Assembly: GCA_020024765.1 (NCBI GenBank)
Contig: JAHHTG010000046.1
Span: 1-8,997, forward strand
Source: Thomasclavelia sp.
GTDB lineage: Bacteria; Bacillota_I; Bacilli_A; Erysipelotrichales; Erysipelotrichaceae
Length of the DNA stretch: 8,997 nucleotides
Direction: 5' to 3'
Below are positions 1 to 6,100 of this stretch, piece after piece; position 1 is the first letter of the stretch, and each line of letters starts with the position of its first letter. Position numbers and translations under genes: made by a program. Under the pieces are notes generated by a model that was given only the letters and a program-made list of their open reading frames with translations, had not been told where the DNA came from and made no database searches.

Positions 1-695
1 TAATTAAACAAGCAGATGTAGCTCGTAAAGAATTACTTTCAAATGTTTCACATGATTTACGCACACCACTTACGATGATTGTAGGCTACGGCGAAATGAT
101 GCAAGACTTTGATGAGGAAAAGACGAATGAGAATATTGAAGTCATCGTTGAAGAGGCTAAACGTTTATCAGGCTTAGTTGATGATATCCTCGATGTCTCA
201 AAAGGGGAACTTGGTAAGCTTGAACTTCACACAAAAGAATATTCTATAAATGAAATTGTTTATTCGGTATACCATCAATATTCATTATTGGCGGAATCAC
301 GGAACATTGATTTAAAGATTGATCTTGATGCGGATGCGATTGTTGAAGTTGATGAAAAACGAATTAAACAAGTTTTATATAACTTTGTGAATAATGCCAT
401 CAACTATAATACAAATCCAAATCCAGAAATTATCATTAGCACGAAGATTGGCGAAGACCATCGGGTTCTTGTCAGCGTTTATGATAATGGTCCAGGTATT
501 AAACAAGAAGAAATTCCATTAATTTGGGATCGTTACTATAAAGTTGATGCCGAACACAAGCGTCAAGTCTTGGGTAGTGGTATTGGTTTATCATTGTCGA
601 GAATGATTCTTGAGTTACATGATGTCGAATATGGTGTTGACTCAAAAGAAGGCGAATATACAAGATTCTATTTCTACCTCAAAATAGGTGAATAA
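1..695 (+). CDS. Sensor histidine kinase, C-terminal part (5' end outside window)
   Basis: This is the catalytic half of a membrane-type two-component sensor kinase, which autophosphorylates a histidine and passes the phosphate to a response regulator. The reading frame is open from base 3, so the sensor, membrane and most linker parts lie before the window. Visible in order: the H-box SHDLRTPL with the phospho-acceptor His at bases 51-53; the N-box NFVNNAINY near 381-407; the G1 box DNGPG near 483-497; an F-box-like IWDRYYK; and the G2 box GSGIGLSLSRMI near 573-608. All core HisKA and HATPase_c elements are intact, so the enzyme should be active. The ATG at base 75 lies after the H-box and cannot be the true start. 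No response regulator is in the window; a partner is probably just upstream. The last 17 bases overlap the end of the opposite-strand peptidase gene. The input signal cannot be told from this fragment. Confidence 0.93.
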   Translation, partial: IKQADVARKELLSNVSHDLRTPLTMIVGYGEMMQDFDEEKTNENIEVIVEEAKRLSGLVDDILDVSKGELGKLELHTKEYSINEIVYSVYHQYSLLAESRNIDLKIDLDADAIVEVDEKRIKQVLYNFVNNAINYNTNPNPEIIISTKIGEDHRVLVSVYDNGPGIKQEEIPLIWDRYYKVDAEHKRQVLGSGIGLSLSRMILELHDVEYGVDSKEGEYTRFYFYLKIGE

Positions 696-1155
696 TCATT
701 AAACTTAATACAAGGCATGGTCCAAAAGGAATATAGGATTGATGCCTTGTTTTATTTAAAAATAAAGCTAAGATAGTTGCATTCAACAAAAAACTAATAA
801 CTTTAAAATCACTTAGAAAAGGAATGGTGACTAAAACGAATAGTAAATCACCCAATCCTAGCCAATGACAAATGGTGAAAAACACAAAGATTAAAAGGTA
901 AAAAAGTTTAAGTAAACTTATATTCAAAGAATAATTTAGATTAAAATATAAGGCGACAACAACTAAATCCAAGTAATAAATGTCATAATTTTGAAAATCG
1001 GTTTTTATGATATGTAAAAGGCTAAGATAAAAGATTAAAGTCGGCCAAGCGTTAGTATATGCTAATAAGATTGGCCAAAGAGTCTGCAAAATAATATTAA
1101 AATTTAAGACGTGAAGTGCTAAAATAAATGCACGGGAATTGAAAGACTGTTGCAT
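679..1155 (-). CDS. Short prepilin peptidase (A24 family, ComC/PilD-like), lacking the N-terminal domain
   Basis: The 158-residue protein is very hydrophobic, with about five or six membrane segments. It carries the signature of A24 aspartic peptidases, which cleave the leader of type IV prepilins or competence pseudopilins in the membrane: a first Asp after a membrane helix (IKTDFQNYD, D53), the GxGD motif GLGD (G100-D103), and the C-terminal IPFGP motif (142-146) usual in ComC/PilD proteins. Usual bacterial enzymes are about 220-290 residues with an N-terminal methylase/cysteine domain; that part is absent. It cannot lie upstream in this frame, because an in-frame TGA occurs six codons before the ATG and the divergent rubrerythrin gene begins 56 bp away. 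No Shine-Dalgarno is visible before the ATG. It may be a natural core-only enzyme, like CpaA/TadV or archaeal FlaK forms, or a 5'-truncated gene. No pilin or competence gene is in the window. The family call is fairly sure; activity is inferred. Confidence 0.75.
   Translation of the reverse strand: MQQSFNSRAFILALHVLNFNIILQTLWPILLAYTNAWPTLIFYLSLLHIIKTDFQNYDIYYLDLVVVALYFNLNYSLNISLLKLFYLLIFVFFTICHWLGLGDLLFVLVTIPFLSDFKVISFLLNATILALFLNKTRHQSYIPFGPCLVLSLMIIHLF
710..757 (+). terminator. Probable rho-independent terminator of the histidine kinase gene
   Basis: A perfect 9-bp inverted repeat (ACAAGGCAT at 710-718, ATGCCTTGT at 742-750) encloses a 23-base loop that can itself pair (TCC-AAAA-GGA). It is followed by a broken T run, TTTTATTT, at 750-757. 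It begins 15 bases after the kinase stop codon and points in the + direction. It lies inside the 3' coding part of the opposite-strand peptidase gene and covers the codons for its IPFGP motif. The T run on the minus strand is weaker, so it is probably not bidirectional. Confidence 0.6.
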
Positions 1156-1168
1156 ATAATATTTATAA
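1154..1168. promoter_or_regulatory. PerR-box-like operator between the prepilin peptidase and rubrerythrin genes
   Basis: The 15 bases ATATAATATTTATAA match the PerR consensus TTATAATnATTATAA at 12 of 14 defined positions and form an imperfect palindrome centred on base 1161. The site lies 44 bases before the rubrerythrin start and overlaps the start codon of the divergent peptidase gene. It contains an exact TATAAT (1155-1160) that could be the -10 of the rubrerythrin promoter, but no well-spaced -35 is visible. PerR control of rubrerythrin-type genes is known in clostridia. The match is seen in the sequence; the regulation is inferred, and AT-rich DNA makes chance matches less rare. Confidence 0.5.
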
Positions 1169-1196
1169 GGTCAGGCAATAGTTTTTCCTAACCAAA

Positions 1197-1203
1197 AAGG
1201 GAG
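1197..1203 (+). promoter_or_regulatory. Ribosome binding site of rubrerythrin
   Basis: AAGGGAG lies eight bases before the ATG at 1212. It is strong and well spaced, and fixes the start of the rubrerythrin gene. Confidence 0.8.
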
Positions 1204-1211
1204 ATTTTTAT

Positions 1212-1754
1212 ATGAAAGATTTAAAAGGTACAAAGACAGAAAAGAATTTGTGGGCAGCTTTCGCTGGTGAATCACAAGCTAGAAACAAATACACTTATTA
1301 TGCATCAAAGGCTAAAAAAGAAGGCTACGAACAAATCGCTGCATTCTTCTTAGAAACTGCAGATAACGAAAAAGAACATGCTAAGTTATGGTTCAAAGCA
1401 CTTCATGGTGGTGCAATTCCTTCAACTATCGAAAACTTAAGTGATGCAGCAGCTGGTGAAAACTACGAATGGACTGATATGTACGAAAAGATGGCTCGTG
1501 AAGCTCGTGAAGAAGGCTTTGAAGCAATTGCTCGTCAAATGGAAGGCGTAGCTAAAATCGAAAAGCACCACGAAGAAAGATACAGACAATTACTTGCTAA
1601 CATCGAAGATGGTAAAGTCTTCGAACGTGAAGAAGAAAAAGTTTGGGTATGCCGTAACTGTGGTCACGTACACGTTGGTGTTAAAGCTCCAGAAGTTTGC
1701 CCAGTTTGCGCTCATCCAAAGTCATTCTTTGAAATGGAAAAGACAAATTTCTAA
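1212..1754 (+). CDS. Rubrerythrin (NADH-linked peroxide reductase) with C-terminal rubredoxin domain
   Basis: This 180-residue cytoplasmic protein reduces hydrogen peroxide to water in anaerobes and protects them from oxidative stress. The N-terminal ferritin-like four-helix domain (about 1-135) holds the full set of diiron ligands: E20, E53 and H56 (ExxH), E83 and E86 (GENYE), and E117 and H120 (ExxH). The C-terminal rubredoxin domain has C147xxC150 and C163xxC166 for one Fe(SCys)4 centre, which passes electrons to the diiron site. Length and domain order match classical rubrerythrin. The start is fixed by AAGGGAG eight bases upstream. The gene is monocistronic: a promoter/operator-like region precedes it and a strong hairpin terminator follows. 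Codon choice looks like that of a well-expressed gene. A PerR-like box upstream suggests induction by peroxide. No electron donor gene is adjacent. Confidence 0.96.
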   Translation: MKDLKGTKTEKNLWAAFAGESQARNKYTYYASKAKKEGYEQIAAFFLETADNEKEHAKLWFKALHGGAIPSTIENLSDAAAGENYEWTDMYEKMAREAREEGFEAIARQMEGVAKIEKHHEERYRQLLANIEDGKVFEREEEKVWVCRNCGHVHVGVKAPEVCPVCAHPKSFFEMEKTNF

Positions 1755-1776
1755 GATTAAATCAATTATTAAGATT

Positions 1777-1820
1777 GCCAACCATCGGTTTATCGCTGAA
1801 GCCTGGTTGGCTTTTTTATT
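1777..1820 (+). terminator. Rho-independent terminator of rubrerythrin
   Basis: GCCAACCA (1777-1784) pairs perfectly with TGGTTGGC (1804-1811), and the loop extends the stem with GGTTT/AAGCC (one wobble pair). TTTTTT (1812-1817) follows directly. It lies 22 bases after the rubrerythrin stop and separates that gene from the ybeY operon. Confidence 0.9.
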
Positions 1821-1872
1821 TCATCAGTATGAAATATTTTCAATGGTAGTTTAATTTTTGGCCTCCTTTAGC

Positions 1873-1878
1873 TATAAT
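1873..1878 (+). promoter_or_regulatory. Putative -10 of the ybeY operon promoter
   Basis: An exact TATAAT ends six bases before the ATG at 1885, so the expected transcription start falls on or within a base or two of that ATG. A 17-bp spacer gives the weak -35 TTTAAT (1850-1855), which matches only three consensus positions. It is the best -10 between the rubrerythrin terminator and the first operon gene, and a promoter is needed there. The weak -35 keeps confidence moderate. Confidence 0.5.
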
Positions 1879-1884
1879 GAGAAT

Positions 1885-2337
1885 ATGGAATGTAATATTA
1901 TTAATCAAACACAAGAAACAAAATACGAACAATATTATCCTGAAATTCAACATTATTTTGAAAAGGCCTTAAAAGACCTAGAAATGCCTGGTGACTATGA
2001 TATTAGTTTAATCTTAGTGGGTCCTGAAGAGATTCATGAAATTAACCGTCAATATCGTAAGATTGATCGTGAAACAGACGTTATTTCGTTTGCGGAAATT
2101 GATGGTGAAGCAGGCTTTGATGTTGAAACGGATGAACCAATTTATTTAGGTGATATCTTCATCAATATTGATCGTGTTGTTTCACAAGCCAAGGAATATG
2201 AACACTCGGAAGAACGCGAATTTATTTTCTTATTCATTCACGGTGTATTGCATTGCTTAGGCTATGACCACATGACAAAAGAAGATGAAGAAGTAATGAT
2301 TGCTAAGCAAAAATTAATTTTGGGAGATCTTAAGTGA
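1885..2337 (+). CDS. ybeY: Endoribonuclease YbeY (rRNA maturation factor)
   Basis: YbeY is a single-strand metallo-endoribonuclease involved in 16S rRNA 3' end maturation and ribosome quality control. The zinc-binding motif HGVLHCLGYDH is intact, with H119, H123 and H129 as ligands in this 150-residue numbering. The other family motif, NRQYRKIDRETDVISF, is also present upstream of it. I choose the ATG at 1885: the protein then starts MECNIINQT, as family members do. A TTG at 1858 in the same frame would add nine residues, but it has no ribosome binding site and lies before the likely promoter -10. The chosen ATG also has no Shine-Dalgarno, which suggests a leaderless start. The stop overlaps the dgkA start by four bases (GTGA). 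It is the first gene of the operon, and its neighbour Era also acts in 16S/30S maturation. Confidence 0.93.
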   Translation: MECNIINQTQETKYEQYYPEIQHYFEKALKDLEMPGDYDISLILVGPEEIHEINRQYRKIDRETDVISFAEIDGEAGFDVETDEPIYLGDIFINIDRVVSQAKEYEHSEEREFIFLFIHGVLHCLGYDHMTKEDEEVMIAKQKLILGDLK

Positions 2338-2663
2338 AAAAATTCCAAGTCGCATTTAACGGCATCTTGGAGGCTTTGAAACATAAAGCTGTCTTGATTC
2401 AAGTTATACTTGGATTAATTACACTTGTAGCAGGATTTGTCCTAAAACTTGATTATTATGAATGGTTAATTGTCATCGTTATGATTGGCCTTGTGATTGG
2501 CTTTGAAATGCTTAACACAGCAATTGAAAAGGTATGTGACTTTGTAGAACCACATTATAATCAACAAATTGGCATCATTAAAGATATTGCGAGTGGCGCA
2601 GTGTTATTTATATGTTTAACAGCTATGGTTATTGGAATAATCGTGGCTTTTAATCATCTCTAG
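2334..2663 (+). CDS. dgkA: Diacylglycerol/undecaprenol kinase family membrane protein
   Basis: Members phosphorylate diacylglycerol or, in Gram-positive bacteria, mainly undecaprenol with ATP, feeding the lipid carrier pool for cell wall synthesis. The 109 residues hold three hydrophobic segments (about 22-38, 44-57, 88-107). The signature is clear: E58, N61 and E65 in FEMLNTAIEKVCD, and K83-D84 in IIKDIASGAV. These match E69, N72, E76, K94 and D95 of the E. coli enzyme with a constant offset of 11. By the same offset E28 of E. coli corresponds to H17, and the usual E-x-N-x-R-x-H stretch is replaced by HKAVLIQ, so an active-site glutamate seems missing. It is a little shorter than usual Gram-positive forms (about 120-130). 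The start is GTG, with GGGAG (2322-2326) seven bases upstream and a four-base overlap with ybeY. Family call is sure; activity and substrate are less so. Confidence 0.88.
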   Translation: MKKFQVAFNGILEALKHKAVLIQVILGLITLVAGFVLKLDYYEWLIVIVMIGLVIGFEMLNTAIEKVCDFVEPHYNQQIGIIKDIASGAVLFICLTAMVIGIIVAFNHL

Positions 2664-2667
2664 GAGG
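2661..2667 (+). promoter_or_regulatory. cdd ribosome binding site fused to the dgkA stop codon
   Basis: The dgkA stop TAG is part of TAGGAGG, so the consensus AGGAGG (2662-2667) begins inside the stop codon. It lies 11 bases before the cdd ATG at 2679. A ribosome ending dgkA would sit on the cdd start region, a usual form of translational coupling. Confidence 0.8.
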
Positions 2668-2678
2668 TTTATAATTAT

Positions 2679-3074
2679 ATGAAATATCAAAACGTACTTG
2701 ACGAAGCATTCGCGGCAATGAAGATGGCATATTGCCCATATTCTCATTACCAAGTGGGTGCTTGTGTTTTAACTAAGGACGGCAAAATGTTCCGTGGCGC
2801 TAATGTTGAAAATGCATCTTATGGCGCAACAAATTGTGCTGAAAGAACAGCTATTTTCGCAACTTATTCTTATGGTTACCGTAAAGATGATATCGAAGCC
2901 ATTGCGATTGTATCAAATGGTAAAACTGTTGCTGCACCATGTGGTATCTGTCGTCAAGTTTTTAGCGAATTATTAAATCAAGATACACCAATTATTCTTT
3001 CGAATGGTGTTGAAACAATTATTAAGACTAATGCCGAATTATTGCCAATGCAATTTACAAATGAGGATCTATAA
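2679..3074 (+). CDS. cdd: Cytidine deaminase
   Basis: This cytoplasmic zinc enzyme deaminates cytidine and deoxycytidine to uridine and deoxyuridine in pyrimidine salvage. The 131-residue length fits the small homotetrameric class, as in Bacillus. The catalytic motif NCAERTA gives zinc ligand C53 and proton shuttle E55; PCGICRQ gives ligands C88 and C91. The substrate-binding stretch GANVENASYGAT (40-51) is present. The start is fixed by AGGAGG at 2662-2667. It lies between dgkA and era as in many Firmicutes, and its stop codon directly abuts the era start, with no base between. Nothing is odd in the sequence. Confidence 0.96.
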   Translation: MKYQNVLDEAFAAMKMAYCPYSHYQVGACVLTKDGKMFRGANVENASYGATNCAERTAIFATYSYGYRKDDIEAIAIVSNGKTVAAPCGICRQVFSELLNQDTPIILSNGVETIIKTNAELLPMQFTNEDL

Positions 3075-3971
3075 ATGAAAAGTGGTTTCGTAGCGATTGT
3101 TGGTAAACCAAATGCAGGTAAATCAACATTAATTAATGCCTTAATCCATGAGAAAGTTTCTATTATTTCTCATAAAGCCCAAACAACTCGTAATTCGATT
3201 ATTGGGGTTTTAAATCAAGAAGATTTACAAATTGTCTTTTTAGATACACCTGGAATTCATAAAGCAAATACAATTTTGGGTAACTACATGAATAAAGAAG
3301 CTTTTAAGCAAGCAGATGGAGTAGATGTTATCTATTATTTATGCGATGCAAAAAAAGGTTTAGATGATCAAGACCGCGAAATTCTTGAACAAATGTTCAG
3401 TTATCATGTACCAATTTTCTTACTTTTAAACAAGATTGATTTAATTAGTAAGGATCAATTAGTTAGCCGTGTTATTTACGCTAATGAAAATTATAAATTC
3501 ACGGAAATTATTCCAATTAGTGCAGGAAACCAAGAAAATTTGCAAGAATTACTTTATACAACACTAAAATATATTCATGATGATATTCAATTCTATCCAG
3601 AAGATGTTACAACTAATACAACGATTGAATTTAGAATTTCAGAATTAATTCGTGAAAAAGTTTTATTAAAGACAAATCAAGAAATTCCACACTTCGTTGC
3701 ATGTAAGGTTGATCGTATTCGTTACACAGAGAAGAAAGCTTTTATTGAAGCTTCAATCATTTGTAATCGTGATACACATAAAGCCATCATCATTGGTCAT
3801 GGGGGCCAAAAACTAAAAGCGATTAATCAAGCTGCAACTAAAGATATTAGTCAATTATTGGGTCGCAAAGTGGGTCTAAGTTTATTCGTGAAAGTCGAAG
3901 AAGACTGGATGAATAAGAACTCAAAACTTTATGATTTAGGTTATTATATCGGCGATAAATATGATCGTTAA
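3075..3971 (+). CDS. era: GTPase Era (30S ribosome assembly)
   Basis: Era is an essential GTPase that binds the 3' end of 16S rRNA and helps 30S subunit assembly. In the 298 residues the G1 P-loop GKPNAGKS (10-17), the G2 region AQTTRN (35-40), G3 DTPG (57-60), G4 NKID (119-122) and a G5-like ISAG are visible. The C-terminal KH RNA-binding domain has the GxxG loop at G241-G244 (GHGG). Length is normal for the family. P-loop Ala14 in place of the more common Val is a mild variation. The start follows the cdd stop at once, with GAGGA (3063-3067) inside the cdd end as ribosome binding site. The 3' end overlaps recO by 11 bases. The pairing with YbeY in one operon fits their joint role in 16S rRNA maturation. 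Confidence 0.97.
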   Translation: MKSGFVAIVGKPNAGKSTLINALIHEKVSIISHKAQTTRNSIIGVLNQEDLQIVFLDTPGIHKANTILGNYMNKEAFKQADGVDVIYYLCDAKKGLDDQDREILEQMFSYHVPIFLLLNKIDLISKDQLVSRVIYANENYKFTEIIPISAGNQENLQELLYTTLKYIHDDIQFYPEDVTTNTTIEFRISELIREKVLLKTNQEIPHFVACKVDRIRYTEKKAFIEASIICNRDTHKAIIIGHGGQKLKAINQAATKDISQLLGRKVGLSLFVKVEEDWMNKNSKLYDLGYYIGDKYDR

Positions 3972-4689
3972 AGCACGAGGAATTATCTTAAATAATAGCG
4001 ATTATCGTGACAATGATTTATTATGCCATATTCTTTTTGCGGAATATGGCTTATTAACTTTTGTCGTTAAAGGGGCTAAGAAGTTAACGAGTAAGAACGC
4101 CTTTGGCTGTAACCGTGGAACTATTAGTGAAATTACTTTTGACTATAAAGAAAATCGTAAGATGTTTGGCATCCAAAGAGCGGATTATATTGAAAGTTAT
4201 TACTATGATGATGACTTGATTAAATTAACGACTCTTAACATGATTTTTGAGATTGCAACAACTGTTTCTAGAGACCAAGATGTGGTTTATGAGTTATATG
4301 ATTTATTGATTAAGACTCTAGCTGCTACAAAGGAATACAATATCTTACAAGTTTTAGCACTTTATATTGCTAAGATTATGAAACTTATCGGGATTGAACC
4401 GTATGTTGATGGCTGTGTACTTTGTGATGCACCAAAAGTTGTCACTATTTCAAAAGAAAAAGGTGGTTTCTTGTGTTTAGATCATGCCTTGAATTTACCT
4501 AAAGATGAGATTAGCACTTTAAAGAAATTTCGTTTAATTAATAAAATGGATTTTGAACATTTAAATTTGTTGAAAGATCTCGATTATAATTGGTCAGATA
4601 CATTAATTATGCTTGATTTCTTGACCTATAATAGCGTGGTTAATGTAAAATCTTATCGGTTTTTAAAATCGTTATTAAAGGACTTATAA
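3961..4689 (+). CDS. recO: DNA repair protein RecO
   Basis: RecO works with RecR to load RecA onto single-stranded DNA coated by SSB in the RecF pathway, and can anneal complementary strands. The 242 residues start with the OB-fold typical of the family (KARGIILNNSDYRDNDLL, then FVVKGAKKLTSKNAFG). They continue with a mainly helical domain holding a zinc-finger-like cluster: C152xxC155 and C172xxH175. In most family members the last ligand is a Cys; here it is His, which can still bind zinc. The ATG lies 11 bases inside the era end and has no good Shine-Dalgarno (only GGCG at 3951-3954), so translation is probably coupled to era. The order era-recO is conserved in Firmicutes. It is followed by a 37-bp gap before glyS. 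Confidence 0.92.
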   Translation: MIVKARGIILNNSDYRDNDLLCHILFAEYGLLTFVVKGAKKLTSKNAFGCNRGTISEITFDYKENRKMFGIQRADYIESYYYDDDLIKLTTLNMIFEIATTVSRDQDVVYELYDLLIKTLAATKEYNILQVLALYIAKIMKLIGIEPYVDGCVLCDAPKVVTISKEKGGFLCLDHALNLPKDEISTLKKFRLINKMDFEHLNLLKDLDYNWSDTLIMLDFLTYNSVVNVKSYRFLKSLLKDL

Positions 4690-4696
4690 AATATAG

Positions 4697-4702
4697 TATA
4701 AT
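4697..4702 (+). promoter_or_regulatory. Possible internal promoter -10 before glyS
   Basis: TATAAT lies 24 bases before the glyS ATG in the only gap over 15 bp inside the operon. A 16-bp spacer gives the weak -35 TTAAAG (4675-4680). An alternative inside the recO end is TTGACC (4621-4626), 19 bp before TAAAAT (4646-4651). Neither is strong, and TATAAT is frequent in DNA this rich in A and T. No T-box leader (stem I, T-box bulge, antiterminator) fits in this gap. Confidence 0.3.
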
Positions 4703-4726
4703 TGATATGTTTTGAAGGAGTAGAGC

Positions 4727-6100
4727 ATGAATAAATATAGTTTTGACGAAATCGTCAGTCATTTAAAGAATACCGGCTATGTTTACCAAGGTTCAGAAAT
4801 CTATGGTGGATTATCAAACTCTTGGGATTTCGGTATTTTAGGTTCTTTCTTAAAGAAGAACATTAAAGATTTATGGTGGAAAGAATTCATCGAAAAATCA
4901 CCATATAATGTAGGAATTGATTCAGCCATCTTAATGAATCCTAAAACTTGGGAAGCAACAGGTCACTTAAAAGGTTTCAGTGATTCAATGGTTGACTGTA
5001 AAGAATGTAAATCACGTTTCCGTGCTGATAAAATCATTGAAGAAGCAACGGGAATTAATGCCGATGGTAAGACTCCTGAAGAAATGGATGCAATTATTGA
5101 GGAACATAAGATTATTTGTCCTAAATGTGGCAAACATAATTTCACTAATGCCCGTCCATTTAACTTAATGTTTAAGACATTCATCGGTACACTTGAAGAT
5201 GCAAAATCAGTTGTATACTTAAGACCAGAAACTGCTCAAGGTATCTTCGTTAACTTTGCAAATGTTCAAAGAACATCACGCAAAAAGATTCCATTTGGTA
5301 TTGGCCAAATTGGTAAATCATTCCGTAATGAAATCACTCCAGGTAACTTCATTTTCCGTGTTCGTGAATTCGAACAAATGGAACTTGAATTTTTCTGCGA
5401 ACCAGGCAGCGATTTAGAATGGTATAAATACTGGGTTGATTATTGCTGGAACTTTGTCTTACGTTTAGGTATTGATCAATCTAAATTACGTATTCGCCCT
5501 CATAGTCAAGAAGAACTAGCTTTCTATTCTAAGGGCACAAGTGATATTGAATATGCTTTCCCATTCACTGATTGGGGTGAAGTTTGGGGTATTGCCGATC
5601 GTACTGATTACGACCTTAAGCAACACCAAGAGTTCTCTGGTAAGCCATTAACTTATAGAGATCCTCAAACAAATGAAGTTTATGTACCATATTGTATCGA
5701 ACCAAGTGTTGGTGTTGAACGTCTATTCTTAATGGCAGTTTGTGATGCATATGAAGTTCAAAAACTTGAAAATGATGATGAAAGAGTTGTAATGCATCTA
5801 CATCCTGCAATTGCACCAGTTAAGGCTTGCGTTTGCCCACTAGTTAAGAAATTAAGTGGCGAAGCTCGCAAACTATATGAAAGCCTTGTTGAAGACTTCC
5901 ACTGTGAATTTGATGAAACAGGTACAATCGGTAAACGTTACCGTCGTAATGATGCGATTGGTACACCATTCTGTATTACATTTGACTTCGATTCATTAGA
6001 AGACCAATGTGTAACTGTTAGACATCGTGATTCAATGGAACAAGAAAGAGTTGCGATTGCTGATCTTAAACAATACATTAAAGAAAGAATTAAATTTTAA
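4727..6100 (+). CDS. glyS: Glycyl-tRNA synthetase, single-chain alpha2 type
   Basis: This class II enzyme charges tRNA-Gly with glycine in the cytoplasm. It is the homodimeric form shared with archaea and eukaryotes, unlike the alpha2beta2 GlyQ/GlyS enzyme of Bacillus. Its 457 residues match the family. Visible parts: the N-terminal GGLSNSWDFG block; a zinc-binding insertion with C91xxC94 and C131xxC134; RPETAQGIFVNF (about 166-177) for glycine and ATP contacts; motif 2 with FRNE (199-202) and REFEQ (213-217); motif 3 with GVER (329-332); and a C-terminal anticodon-binding domain (about 355-457). The start has AAGGAG (4715-4720) six bases upstream. The stop overlaps the dnaG start by one base (TAATG). 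It occupies the same slot, between recO and dnaG, that glyQS takes in Bacillus. No T-box precedes it. Confidence 0.96.
   Translation: MNKYSFDEIVSHLKNTGYVYQGSEIYGGLSNSWDFGILGSFLKKNIKDLWWKEFIEKSPYNVGIDSAILMNPKTWEATGHLKGFSDSMVDCKECKSRFRADKIIEEATGINADGKTPEEMDAIIEEHKIICPKCGKHNFTNARPFNLMFKTFIGTLEDAKSVVYLRPETAQGIFVNFANVQRTSRKKIPFGIGQIGKSFRNEITPGNFIFRVREFEQMELEFFCEPGSDLEWYKYWVDYCWNFVLRLGIDQSKLRIRPHSQEELAFYSKGTSDIEYAFPFTDWGEVWGIADRTDYDLKQHQEFSGKPLTYRDPQTNEVYVPYCIEPSVGVERLFLMAVCDAYEVQKLENDDERVVMHLHPAIAPVKACVCPLVKKLSGEARKLYESLVEDFHCEFDETGTIGKRYRRNDAIGTPFCITFDFDSLEDQCVTVRHRDSMEQERVAIADLKQYIKERIKF

Noticed and set aside
1594..1854. 86-codon frame overlapping the rubrerythrin end and its terminator
   Set aside because: It is an alternative frame of a certain gene, has no homology I recognise, and runs through the terminator hairpin.
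1858..1869. GGCCTCCTTT before ybeY, which reads as AAAGGAGGCC on the minus strand, as a ribosome binding site for a minus-strand gene
   Set aside because: No start codon with an open frame follows at a useful distance on that strand; the rubrerythrin terminator and gene lie there.
1858..1884. TTG start giving a ybeY protein nine residues longer
   Set aside because: There is no ribosome binding site before it, it lies upstream of the likely promoter -10, and the family N-terminus begins at the ATG at 1885.
2670..2675. TATAAT just before cdd as a promoter
   Set aside because: It lies between the Shine-Dalgarno and the ATG, so transcripts would start inside the gene. Spacing sequence rich in A and T explains it.
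4963..5184. 73-codon minus-strand frame within glyS
   Set aside because: It is a frame shadow of a highly conserved gene, with no ribosome binding site or recognisable domain. The same holds for 5616-5816 on the minus strand and the short plus-strand frames inside cdd and glyS.
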